Source of the DNA: JAAYDF01 sp964511155
Lineage (GTDB): Bacteria; Planctomycetota; Phycisphaerae; UBA1845; PWPN01
Length of the DNA: 38,638 nucleotides
Assembly (NCBI GenBank): GCA_964511155.1
Contig: CAZEEJ010000035.1
Coordinates: 1 to 38,638, forward strand
Direction of reading: 5' to 3'
Below the pieces are notes generated by a model. It was given only the letters and a program-made list of their open reading frames with translations. It was not told the origin of the DNA and searched no databases. Both the position numbers and the translations under genes were made by a program. Every line of letters starts with the position of its first letter. Position 1 is the stretch's first letter. This document shows positions 29,311-38,638 of the stretch, in pieces.

Positions 29311-32300
29311 ATGGTCGCGATACAAGAATGCAACACAGTAGCTCGCTGTACGGGTGGGCATGACTCGGCCGTGTCCACGAGTCGGCTTACGGGCCTACTC
29401 GGTCTGGTGATCATGGGAATTGTGCTTCTCCTGTTGTTGCCTGGCACGGCACAGGGACAGGGCGTGTGCCCGGGCGGCTGTGCGGACCCCGCTGGTGACG
29501 GCACGGTCGACGCCGTCCCCGAGACTTTTAGTTTGACCGGTCCGCTACTCTGGACGGAAGGCGTCCCCTTCAGTGTTGGTGTCCGGATGCTCTGCGGCGT
29601 CAACCTCGTCGGCGTAGCCGGCGACGTCGGACTGACCATCAGTCTGGCCGACCCGAATGTGGGGATACTTACGGGGACTACCACGATCAATATGGCAGAA
29701 GGCGATGCGGTCGGCACATTTGGCGCAGTGACCTTCCGGTATACCAGCGCCGCCATTTGCGACAACCTGTTACCCGTCACACTAAACGTAGACGTGACTT
29801 CCGGTAACCCGGGCGGAGCTTGTTTTCCTCCAGCCAACCTCAGACAGACAATCGACGTCACTTTCGAGCCCGACTGTAACGGCAACGGCGTGTCGGACTG
29901 TGATGAGCTCGCCACCAATGACTGCAACACTAATAAAATTCCTGATGACTGCGACATCGACCCCGCTGACCCGGACGGGGATGGGCACGTTCACGCGAAC
30001 TGCAACGGCAACACCCGGCCGGACTGGTGCGAAATCGACGACAATCCAAGCCTCGACTGCAACGCCGGCAGCGGCGAGCCGGGCGAGGGCGTGATCGACA
30101 TCTGCGAGATCCCCACCGGCGAGGGCGGATTGTGCGACGGTTCCTTCGGGCGCGTGGATCCCGCCACGGGCATCCTGACCGGGGTTACGACCCTGTGTGA
30201 CAGCGACTGCAACCACAACGACATCCCGGACTGGTGCGATATCGACGCCCTCCGAAGCGACGACTGCAATGCAGGAACCGGCGATCCCGGCGACGGCGTG
30301 CCGGATGAATGCGAGATCCATACGAGTCGGAACGCCTGGATCAGCCAGACACCGGCATACTCGTGTGTGGGCAGCTTCATCGATGCACCCCCGAATCGGG
30401 CCAACCGGCGTTCATGGGCCTGCGACGTGGACTGTAACGAGAACGGCGTGCCCGACGACTGCGACATCGCCGCCGGCACCAGCCAGGACCGGCCGATCCC
30501 CCCCTTCGGTAATCCCAACGGCATTCCCGACGAGTGCGAGATCGATGAGAACCAGCGGTCGCCGCTGTCGATCACGAACGCGAATAGTACGCCGAACTTC
30601 AACCGCTACTTCTGCGACGACTTTCCCATCGAGCGAAACGTCACCAGTTACGTCCGCTGGGGATCCTGCACCAGCGACTGCAATGAGAACGGCATCCCCG
30701 ACAACGCGGAGATCTTTCTCGGTATCGCCAACGACGTGAACGGCAACGGCATTCCCGACGACTGCGAGCCGGACTGCAACGGCAACGGCATGCCGGACGA
30801 CAGGGACATCGCTGACGGTACCAGCCAGGACTGCAACCTCAACGGCATCCCCGACGAGTGCGAGGCGGACTGCAACCTCAACGGCATTCCCGACTCGTGC
30901 GACATCGCCAGCGGTTTCAGCTCGGACTGCAATGGCAACGGTATCCCTGACGAATGCGACGTCCGAGCCGAGACGGCACTCTCGTTTGAACTGGTTTCCA
31001 GCTTCGGGGTAGACAACGAGGATCTCGGCGCGTCGCACATCGCGGTGATCGACCTGAACGCCAACGGGAGTAGCGATCTGGTTCTATCTAATCTGTATAC
31101 GGACACGATTACCGTCCTGCAAAACAATAGGAAGGGCGTTTTTGACTTCGTCGCGGCCGAGGCTGTGGACGACGGCCCGGCGGCGGTGGCGGTGGGCGAT
31201 CTCGACGGGGACGGCCTGCCGGACATCGTGGTGGTCAATTTCGACGCGGACCGGGCGGATAACAGTATCCCCCGCTGGCCGCTGGCGAGCAATCCCGAGA
31301 ACAACAAGGTTACGATCCTGTGGAACAACGGGAACGGCACCTTCTCGCGCAACGACTTCGACGTACGCACCAACTCGACGGGTGCCAGCCCCCGGGCGGT
31401 GGCCATCGGCGACGTAGACGGCGACGGCCGGCTCGACCTGGTCATCGCCAACCGCGGCCGCTCCGTCTGGCCCAACGGCCACCCGGACCGCGGGGCCGGC
31501 GGAAGCGTGTCCATTCTGCGCAATACAGGCACCGAGAATAGAGCTTCCCGTTTTGCGGCTCTGCGGAATCTGGAACCCGGGCAGAACAACCAATTCCACT
31601 GGGTTGCCCTGTCCGACCTGAACAACGACGGCCTCGTGGACCTCATCGCGGTCAACCGGCTGAACAACAGCGTCATGGTTCGGCTCAACGACCCGGTCGC
31701 GCCGGGTACGTATGCCTTCGAGGAGAACCTCGCCGTGGGTCCCGAGCCGGTGTTCGTGGTCGCGGCAGACTTGGACGGCGACGGATACCGCGAGCTGATC
31801 ATTGCCAACCGGGGGCGGACCCGGGACAACGGCGTAGCGGACAATACCGGCAACTACGGCACGATCACCATCCTGCGCAACAGTCGCCTGGGGACCTTCC
31901 CCGTACGCACGGACATCGTGTTGGGCACGGGTGGCCAAGCTCCCCGACCGGTGAGCATCGCTGTGGGCGACCTGGACCAGGACGGTCATCTTGACTTGGC
32001 GGTGGTCGCCGAAGATGGGGATTTGGTAGGTGGCGTCACAAAAAATGTTTTTGTTCGAATGAACAACAAGTCAGGAGCATTTCCGGCGGCGAATTACGTT
32101 TTGACGGCCGGCGTGGGACCGTCCGGCATCGTGGCCGTGGACATCGACGGCGACGGCGACCTGGACTTGGCGATCTCCAACCGCCGGTCCAGCAGCCTGG
32201 TGATCTTGCGTAACGAACGCAGCATCAACAGTCAGGACTGCAATGGTAACAAGATCCCCGATGAGTGCGAGCCGGACTGCAACGGAAACGGCATTCCCGA

Positions 32301-35300
32301 TTCGTGCGACATCACCAACGGCACCAGCCAGGACTGCCAACTTCTTCCCGGCCAGCCCGGGTATGGTATCCCCGACGAATGCGACCTCCTGCCCTCGCTG
32401 AACTTCCTCGGCACGCCGCCGCCAGGCGGAGAACATCCGGTAGGTGCGGCCCCGGTGGCCGTGAAGGCCGCCCGGCTTGACCCGAACGACACCGTCGATC
32501 TGGCGGTGGTCAACCGCGACTCCAATAACGTATCTGTCCTGCTGCAGGACGCCGCGGGCGGGTTCGTGCAAGTGGGCCCCTTCCCAGTGGGCTCGGGGCC
32601 GGTGGCCCTGGCGATCGGCGATCTGGGCGGCACCCCGGCGCTGGACATCGCCGTGGTCAACCGCGGCTCCAATAGTGTGACCACTTTGCTGAACAACGGG
32701 CAGGGCACTTTCGGGGCTTCAGCCACCGTTTCGGTGGGAACCGCGCCCGCGGACATCGCCCTGGGCGACTGGGACGGCGACGGCCACTTGGACGCCGCGG
32801 TGCCCAACGAGATCAGCAACACGGTGTCCATCCTGCGGAACAATGGGAACGGTACGTTATCCGTCACGCAGACCGTCCCGAATGTCGGCGGTGGGCCGGT
32901 CTCCATTGCCGCCGGCGACCTGACCGGCGACGGGATACCGGACTTGGCGATCGCCAACCGTCTCTCAAACAACGTCACCGTGCTGATCAACGACGGGACA
33001 GGAACTTTCTTTGAGGAGCCGGGCAGCCCGTACGCGGTGGGCGCCTCCCCGGTCTCCATCCTGGCAGCCGATCTGACGGGCAACGGGCTGGTGGACCTGG
33101 CAACCGCCAATCAGGTGGGCAACTCGATTACGGTACTGAGAAACGGCGGAAACGGTGCGTTCCCCTTCCGGTCTGATTTCTTCGGGTTCCCCAGCCCCGC
33201 AGAGAATTTCCTGGGTATCGCCGGCCCGACGAGTATCCAGGCGGCGGACCTGAACGGCGACGGCCACCTCGACCTGGGCGTGGTCAATACCGAAAACAAC
33301 ACGTACGCCCTGCTGCGTAACGACGGCACGGGCTTTTTTGCCGCAGCCCGGCCGCTGGCGGGGCGTCCCTACGAGACGGGGCGAGCACCGAGTTCCTTGG
33401 CGTTCGCTGACATGGATCGCGACGGTCGGCCGGACCTCGTCGTGACCAACCGTTTTGATAACAACGTCTGGGTGGGCCTCAATAAGTCGGTCGCGGTCAG
33501 CCAGGACTGCAACGACAACGTCGTGCCCGACGAGTGCGACATCGCCGTGAATCCGGGCCTCGATCTGCTCCCCCCCGGCGGCAACGGCATCATCGACGAT
33601 TGCGAAATCGACTGCAACGAGAACGGCATTGAGGATGGTCTGGAGATCGCGGCCGACCCTTCTCTGGACTGCAACGAAAACGGCATCCCGGACAAGTGCG
33701 AGATCAGCGTGGATAGCCCGGCTCCAGATGGCCCGTTTTTCTGCACGGAGGACTGCCAACCGGACTGCAATGATAACGGCATCCCGGATTCTTGCGACAT
33801 CGCCGGCGGGGACTCGGACGACACTTCGCCGCAAGACGGCATCCCTGATGAGTGCTGGAATGACTGCAACAACAACGGGATCGATGACGCGGTGGACATC
33901 GCCAACGGGCCCAGCCAGGACTGCAACTTCAACGGCATCCCCGACGAGTGCGATATCGCTGACGACCCCAGCCTGGACTGCAACTTCAACGGCGTGCTGG
34001 ATGCGTGCGACATCGCCACGGGGACCAGCCAGGACTGCGCCCTCCCGGGCGACCCCGAGCATGGCATTCCCGACGAGTGCAAGGCGGACTGCGACGTCAA
34101 TGGGATTCCAGATGCGTGCGAAATCGCCGATGGCTCCGGCCTGGACTGCCAACCGAACGGCATTCTGGACGTGTGCGAGCTGTCGCCCGCCCTGGAGTTC
34201 CAGGTAGGCAGGACGATATCCGTGGGGCTGCAACCCGTGGCGTTGGCCGCAAGAGACATCAACGGTGACGGCCTGCTGGATCTGGTCACCGCTGACCGGG
34301 GCACGGGCAACGTGTCCATTTTGCGGCAACTCCCCAGCGGGGTTTTCCAAAGGACCGTGGCCGCGGCCGGGAATACCCCTGCCGCCGTGGCCATTGGCGA
34401 TATCAGCGGCGATGGTCACCCTGATTTGGTGGTAGCCAACGAAAACACGAACCGGGTGACGGTGCTCAGGAACAACGGTACGGGAGCATTCCCCTTTGTG
34501 ACCAACTTCGCCGTGTCCGATCGCCCCATTGCGCTGGCTTTGTTCAACATCGACGACATCAACAATCCCGTTCCGAACACGCTTGCGGTGGTCCATAGTG
34601 GAGCCGGCACGGTGGGTCTGTACCGCAGCCTGGGGGATGGCAACTTCCAGCCCTTAAGTGAGATCCCGGTTGGCGATGGGCCGACCTCGATCATAGTAGT
34701 TGATGTGAATGCCGACGGATATCCGGACTTGGCGGTGACAAACTCCGGCAGCGATTCGATCAGTGTGCTGCGAAACCAGGCCGGGGTTTTTGCCCCGACG
34801 GCCACCAGCTATGCGGTCGGCGATATGCCGGTGGCGGTTGCCGCCGCGGATGTCAACGGTGACGGCGCCGTGGATTTGATCGTAGCCAACCAGGGATCGG
34901 ATAACCTTTCCGTATTGCTGAATAACGGCGCTGGATTGTTCGGGCCGTTCGCGGCGAGCGTCCCGGCGACGCGTTCGCCGAGTGCGATCGTGGCGGCCGA
35001 CCTGGACGGCGACGGCAGCCCTGATTTGGCGGTGACGAGCCTGGTTGACGGCAACGTCACGTTCTTGGTCAATAACGGGACGGGCGTCTTTGCGAAGGCC
35101 GTCCCCGAGCCGCTTATTGCGGTTGGCACGGAGCCGGTGTTCTTGGTGGTTGCCCAGTTCGTCGGGGACAACAAACCCGATCTTGTGGTGCTCAACCGTG
35201 ACAGCGGCAACATCATGGGCGGCAACGTCATGTTGCTGGAGAACAAGACGAGCCTCCGCGGGCCGGCCCAGGACTGCAACCTGAACGAAGTACCGGACTC

Positions 35301-38300
35301 GTGCGACATCGACCCCACAGACCCGGACGGGGACGGCGAGGTATTTGCGGACGACAACGACAACGACATCATCGACAGTTGCGAAATCGACTGCAATAAC
35401 AACGGCATTGCCGATGAATTGGACATTGCCAACGAGACCAGCCAGGACTGCAACCTCAACGGCAAACCGGATGAATGCGACATCGACCCCACCGACCCGG
35501 ACGGCGACGGCCTAGTATTGGCGGACTGCAACGACAACGACATCCCCGACGTGTGCGAGATCAGCGTGACCAGCACGGCCCCGGGCGGCCCGTTTTTCTG
35601 CACGGAAGACTGTCTGGCGGACTGCAACGACAACGGCATCCCTGACGAATGTGATATGGCCGGCCCAGCCCCAGCCAGCCCGGACTGCAACGGCAACCTG
35701 GTGCCTGACGAGTGCGATATCGACCCCGAGAATCCCTCCTACTGCTTCGGCTTCAGTGCGGGCGCCCCGGAATGCTCGGACTGCAACGAGAACGCCATCC
35801 CCGATTCGTGTGACATCGCCAGCGGGTTCTCGCAGGATATCAATCCCGCCGACGGTATCCCCGATGAATGCAATATTGACTGCAATGAGAATGGCATTCC
35901 CGATTACCTGGACCTCGCCAACGAGACCAGCCAGGACTGTAACTTCAACGGTATCCCCGACGAGTGCGATATCGCTACGGGAACCAGCCCGGACTGCAAC
36001 TTCAACGGCGTGCTGGATGCGTGCGACATCGCCGCGGGCACCAGCAACGACTGTGACGGCAACGACATCCCCGACGAGTGCGATCCGGACTGCGACGTGA
36101 ATGGCATCCCCGACGAGTGTGATATCATTGACGACTCGAGCCGCGACTGTGACACGAACGGGATCCTGGACGAGTGTGAGCTGTCGCAGGCTCTCTCCTT
36201 CCAGGCGGTCAAGACGATGGTCGTTGGTCTGCGGCCCAGCTCCGTGGCCGCCGGGGACCTCAACGGCGATCGCCGGCTCGACTTGGTTACCACCGACAGC
36301 GGCACGGGCAACGTGTCCATCCTGCGGCAGCTCGCCAACGGCAACTTCGTCCGAACCGTGGCCACGACGGGCGACACGCCAGCCTCGGTAGTCATCGGAG
36401 ACGTCGATGGTGACGGCAAACCCGACTTGCTGGTGGCCAATGAGGGGGCAGACACGGTAACCATCCTCAAGAACAGTGGTACGGGAGTATTCTCGTTTCT
36501 GGGCAACTTCGCTGTATCTGATCGGCCCGTGGCCCTCGCGTTTTTCAACGCCGCCAACATCAGTAATCCCCAGTCGGACACGCTCGCGGTGGTTCATTAC
36601 GGGGCCAATACCGTAGGGCTCTACCGAAGTCGGGGGGATGGGACCTTCCAGCCGTTAACTGAGATCACCGTTGGCGATGAGCCGACCTCGCTAACCGTGG
36701 TTGATGTCGATGGCGACGGGGATCCGGACTTGGTTGTGACAAACTCAGGTGCCAACTCGATCAGTGTGTTGCGGAACCAGGGTGGCATTTTTCCCCCGAC
36801 GCCGATCAGCTATCCGGTCGGCGTTATGCCTGTGGCGGCCACCGCTGCGGACGTGGACGGAGACGGAGACCAGGACCTGATCGTGGCCAACCATGGCTCA
36901 CACAAGCTTTCGGTGCTGCTCAACAACGGGGCGGGCGTATTCGTGCAGTTCGGTGCGAGTGTCCCGGCGACGCGTTCGCCGAGCGCGATCGTGGCGGCCG
37001 ACCTGGACGGCGACGGCACCGCCGACTTGGCGGTGGCGAGCTTGGTTGACAACAATGTCACGTTCCTCCTCAACAGCGGAGCTGGTGCCTTCGCCAAGGC
37101 GTCCACGAGTCCCATGCCAGTTGGCACTGAGCCCGTATCCCTGCTGGTGACCAACCTCGTTGGGGACCGTCAACCTGACCTTGTGGTGCTCAGCCGCGGC
37201 AGCAACAATGTTATGGTGCTGGAGAACCAGACGGCGCTCCTCGGGCCGGCCAAGGACTGCAACCAGAACGGCGTGCCGGATGAGTGCGACATCCGCGACG
37301 GCACGTCCCTGGACGTGGATCCGGCGGACGGCATTCCCGATGAGTGCAACGTCGACTGCAACGAGAACGGCATCGATGATAGCCTGGACATCGACCCCAC
37401 GGACCCAGACGGGGATGGCCTGGTATCTGCGGACTGCAACGCCAACGGCATTCCCGATGAATGCGACATCGCTGCCGGCACTTCGCGGGATATCATCCCG
37501 CCCGGTGGTGATGGCATTCCCGATGAATGTATTGATACCGATGGCGACGGCATCATCGATGGTTTTGACAACTGCCCCCATGTTTACAACCGCAACCAAG
37601 AGGATCGTGACGGCGACGGGGTCGGTGATGCCTGCGATGGCTGTCCGGACGATCCAAACAAGAGCCAGCCCGGCCGCTGTGGCTGCGGCGTGCCGGACAC
37701 CGACACGGATGGCGACGGGGTGCCCGATTGTCTTGACAACTGTCCCCAGGATCCGAACAAGACTCAACCTGGTCTCTGCGGTTGTGGCGCACCGGATATC
37801 CCCGACTGCATTGACCGATGCCCCCAAGATCCGAACAAGTACGAACCCGGCCTCTGCGGCTGCGGCGTGCCGGACACGGATACGGATGGCGACGGAGTAC
37901 CCGATTGTCGTGATGACTGCCCCCAGGATCCGAATAAGACCGAACCCGGCGTTTGCGGCTGTGGCGTGCCGGATACCAACACGGATGCCAACGGGGTGAT
38001 CATTTGTATTGACAACTGCCCCCAGGATCCGAACAAGACCGAGCCCGGCCTCTGCGGATGCGGCGTGCCGGACACCGACACGGATCGTGACGGGGTGCCC
38101 GATTGCCTTGACGAGTGCCCCCAGGATCGGAACAAGACCGAACCCGGTGTTTGCGGCTGCGGCGTGCCGGACACCAACACGGATGGCGACGGGGTGCCCA
38201 ATTGCCTTGATAATTGCCCCCAGGATCCGAACAAGACCGAACCCGGTCGCTGCGGTTGCGGTGTACCGGATACCGACACGGATGGCGATCACACGCCCGA

Positions 38301-38638
38301 TTGCCTTGACCAGTGCCCCGAGGACGCGAACAAGACCGAGCCTGGTCTCTGTGGCTGCGGTGTGTCGGATGGTGCCGATGGGGATGGTGACGGAGTGGCC
38401 GACTGCCTTGACCTGTGTTTGAACACGCCGGCGGGCCGTGAGGTCGACGAAAACGGCTGCATCACCGACGACGCGGACGGCGACGGCGTACCCGATGACC
38501 GCGACGAGTGCCCGGCGACGCCGGCCTGTGCGACCGTCGATGCCCGCGGCTGCCCGATCGACACCGACGGCGACGGCACACCCAACGGGTGCGACCTGTG
38601 CCCGAACGATCCGAGTAAGAGCGAGCCCGGCCTGTGCG
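29311..38638 (+). CDS. Giant secreted FG-GAP/VCBS and calcium-binding repeat protein (3' end outside window)
   Basis: At least 3109 codons stay open to the right edge with no stop. The ATG at 29311 has GGAGAGG 7 nt upstream. A long signal sequence ends near residue 50 (GIVLLLLLPGTAQGQ). Residues about 52-185 are a beta domain. After that come many DCNxNGIPDxCDI units, each with Asp/Asn spacing suited to calcium. Four FG-GAP/VCBS propeller blocks lie at about 570-970, 1029-1394, 1629-1984 and 2294-2644, with blades such as VAVGDLDGDGLPDIVVVN. Residues from about 2740 are thrombospondin type 3 repeats (DTDGDGVPDCLDNCPQDPNK). Blocks 3 and 4 are paralogous, offset by 2001 bp. The protein is probably extracellular or surface-attached; adhesion or matrix function is inferred. 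The C-terminus with any anchor or sorting signal is not visible. Confidence 0.92.
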   Translation, partial: MVAIQECNTVARCTGGHDSAVSTSRLTGLLGLVIMGIVLLLLLPGTAQGQGVCPGGCADPAGDGTVDAVPETFSLTGPLLWTEGVPFSVGVRMLCGVNLVGVAGDVGLTISLADPNVGILTGTTTINMAEGDAVGTFGAVTFRYTSAAICDNLLPVTLNVDVTSGNPGGACFPPANLRQTIDVTFEPDCNGNGVSDCDELATNDCNTNKIPDDCDIDPADPDGDGHVHANCNGNTRPDWCEIDDNPSLDCNAGSGEPGEGVIDICEIPTGEGGLCDGSFGRVDPATGILTGVTTLCDSDCNHNDIPDWCDIDALRSDDCNAGTGDPGDGVPDECEIHTSRNAWISQTPAYSCVGSFIDAPPNRANRRSWACDVDCNENGVPDDCDIAAGTSQDRPIPPFGNPNGIPDECEIDENQRSPLSITNANSTPNFNRYFCDDFPIERNVTSYVRWGSCTSDCNENGIPDNAEIFLGIANDVNGNGIPDDCEPDCNGNGMPDDRDIADGTSQDCNLNGIPDECEADCNLNGIPDSCDIASGFSSDCNGNGIPDECDVRAETALSFELVSSFGVDNEDLGASHIAVIDLNANGSSDLVLSNLYTDTITVLQNNRKGVFDFVAAEAVDDGPAAVAVGDLDGDGLPDIVVVNFDADRADNSIPRWPLASNPENNKVTILWNNGNGTFSRNDFDVRTNSTGASPRAVAIGDVDGDGRLDLVIANRGRSVWPNGHPDRGAGGSVSILRNTGTENRASRFAALRNLEPGQNNQFHWVALSDLNNDGLVDLIAVNRLNNSVMVRLNDPVAPGTYAFEENLAVGPEPVFVVAADLDGDGYRELIIANRGRTRDNGVADNTGNYGTITILRNSRLGTFPVRTDIVLGTGGQAPRPVSIAVGDLDQDGHLDLAVVAEDGDLVGGVTKNVFVRMNNKSGAFPAANYVLTAGVGPSGIVAVDIDGDGDLDLAISNRRSSSLVILRNERSINSQDCNGNKIPDECEPDCNGNGIPDSCDITNGTSQDCQLLPGQPGYGIPDECDLLPSLNFLGTPPPGGEHPVGAAPVAVKAARLDPNDTVDLAVVNRDSNNVSVLLQDAAGGFVQVGPFPVGSGPVALAIGDLGGTPALDIAVVNRGSNSVTTLLNNGQGTFGASATVSVGTAPADIALGDWDGDGHLDAAVPNEISNTVSILRNNGNGTLSVTQTVPNVGGGPVSIAAGDLTGDGIPDLAIANRLSNNVTVLINDGTGTFFEEPGSPYAVGASPVSILAADLTGNGLVDLATANQVGNSITVLRNGGNGAFPFRSDFFGFPSPAENFLGIAGPTSIQAADLNGDGHLDLGVVNTENNTYALLRNDGTGFFAAARPLAGRPYETGRAPSSLAFADMDRDGRPDLVVTNRFDNNVWVGLNKSVAVSQDCNDNVVPDECDIAVNPGLDLLPPGGNGIIDDCEIDCNENGIEDGLEIAADPSLDCNENGIPDKCEISVDSPAPDGPFFCTEDCQPDCNDNGIPDSCDIAGGDSDDTSPQDGIPDECWNDCNNNGIDDAVDIANGPSQDCNFNGIPDECDIADDPSLDCNFNGVLDACDIATGTSQDCALPGDPEHGIPDECKADCDVNGIPDACEIADGSGLDCQPNGILDVCELSPALEFQVGRTISVGLQPVALAARDINGDGLLDLVTADRGTGNVSILRQLPSGVFQRTVAAAGNTPAAVAIGDISGDGHPDLVVANENTNRVTVLRNNGTGAFPFVTNFAVSDRPIALALFNIDDINNPVPNTLAVVHSGAGTVGLYRSLGDGNFQPLSEIPVGDGPTSIIVVDVNADGYPDLAVTNSGSDSISVLRNQAGVFAPTATSYAVGDMPVAVAAADVNGDGAVDLIVANQGSDNLSVLLNNGAGLFGPFAASVPATRSPSAIVAADLDGDGSPDLAVTSLVDGNVTFLVNNGTGVFAKAVPEPLIAVGTEPVFLVVAQFVGDNKPDLVVLNRDSGNIMGGNVMLLENKTSLRGPAQDCNLNEVPDSCDIDPTDPDGDGEVFADDNDNDIIDSCEIDCNNNGIADELDIANETSQDCNLNGKPDECDIDPTDPDGDGLVLADCNDNDIPDVCEISVTSTAPGGPFFCTEDCLADCNDNGIPDECDMAGPAPASPDCNGNLVPDECDIDPENPSYCFGFSAGAPECSDCNENAIPDSCDIASGFSQDINPADGIPDECNIDCNENGIPDYLDLANETSQDCNFNGIPDECDIATGTSPDCNFNGVLDACDIAAGTSNDCDGNDIPDECDPDCDVNGIPDECDIIDDSSRDCDTNGILDECELSQALSFQAVKTMVVGLRPSSVAAGDLNGDRRLDLVTTDSGTGNVSILRQLANGNFVRTVATTGDTPASVVIGDVDGDGKPDLLVANEGADTVTILKNSGTGVFSFLGNFAVSDRPVALAFFNAANISNPQSDTLAVVHYGANTVGLYRSRGDGTFQPLTEITVGDEPTSLTVVDVDGDGDPDLVVTNSGANSISVLRNQGGIFPPTPISYPVGVMPVAATAADVDGDGDQDLIVANHGSHKLSVLLNNGAGVFVQFGASVPATRSPSAIVAADLDGDGTADLAVASLVDNNVTFLLNSGAGAFAKASTSPMPVGTEPVSLLVTNLVGDRQPDLVVLSRGSNNVMVLENQTALLGPAKDCNQNGVPDECDIRDGTSLDVDPADGIPDECNVDCNENGIDDSLDIDPTDPDGDGLVSADCNANGIPDECDIAAGTSRDIIPPGGDGIPDECIDTDGDGIIDGFDNCPHVYNRNQEDRDGDGVGDACDGCPDDPNKSQPGRCGCGVPDTDTDGDGVPDCLDNCPQDPNKTQPGLCGCGAPDIPDCIDRCPQDPNKYEPGLCGCGVPDTDTDGDGVPDCRDDCPQDPNKTEPGVCGCGVPDTNTDANGVIICIDNCPQDPNKTEPGLCGCGVPDTDTDRDGVPDCLDECPQDRNKTEPGVCGCGVPDTNTDGDGVPNCLDNCPQDPNKTEPGRCGCGVPDTDTDGDHTPDCLDQCPEDANKTEPGLCGCGVSDGADGDGDGVADCLDLCLNTPAGREVDENGCITDDADGDGVPDDRDECPATPACATVDARGCPIDTDGDGTPNGCDLCPNDPSKSEPGLC

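Noticed and set aside
32965..34596. Long - strand frames opposite the giant gene (also 36898-38292, 31084-31989, 35512-36597)
   Set aside because: They are mirror images of GACNNCGGC-type codon repeats. The + strand frame has a ribosome binding site, signal peptide and clear domains.
37600..38638. Non-coding tandem repeat or CRISPR
   Set aside because: The periodicity is in frame with a long coding sequence and encodes thrombospondin type 3 repeats.

Overview
The window looks like chromosomal DNA of a high-GC planctomycete, probably of the Phycisphaerae or a close relative. The pointers are tandem Cys-type sulfatases, Tat and lipoprotein carbohydrate enzymes, a GH109 enzyme, zinc-ribbon membrane proteins, a type I dockerin, and a giant secreted protein made of DCNxNGIPDxCD repeats, FG-GAP/VCBS propeller blades and thrombospondin type 3 repeats. 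No rRNA, phage genes, transposase, integrase or CRISPR array is visible.

Layout. 455-3312: two sulfatases on the + strand. 3385-3915: a probable toxin/antitoxin pair on the - strand. 4074-6132: an MFS transporter and a cupin protein on the - strand. 7005-14325: five + strand secreted enzymes (beta-lactamase-family serine hydrolase, GH109, PHP phosphoesterase, DUF4434 protein, SGNH hydrolase). 14330-19903: on the - strand, a multidomain GH25/FN3/dockerin protein and an MMPL/RND exporter. 20302-20374: tRNA-Gln(CTG). 20572-22629: four + strand genes overlapping stop-to-start, led by a small HYD1-type ADP-ribosyltransferase. 22620-24131: a membrane-anchored unknown on the - strand. 24497-25130: RNase P RNA. 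25215-28588: a small membrane protein and lutABC. 29311 to the right edge: an uninterrupted reading frame of at least 3109 codons.

How the genes work together. The left half reads as a polysaccharide-processing neighbourhood: desulfation, removal of N-acetylgalactosamine, deacylation and import by an MFS carrier. lutABC is a lactate-oxidation iron-sulfur operon. The giant protein and the dockerin protein are cell-surface or extracellular and calcium-dependent by motif.

The most unusual property is a dense load of short palindromic and text-like repeats in almost every long intergenic gap, with at least eight families. One family sits as two tandem copies inside helix P12 of the RNase P RNA. 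Together with an enlarged P19 this makes the RNA about 634 nt, against the usual 350-400. A second candidate of interest is the compact four-gene operon headed by the HYD1 ADP-ribosyltransferase. All calls come from reading the sequence; no database search or structure prediction was run.
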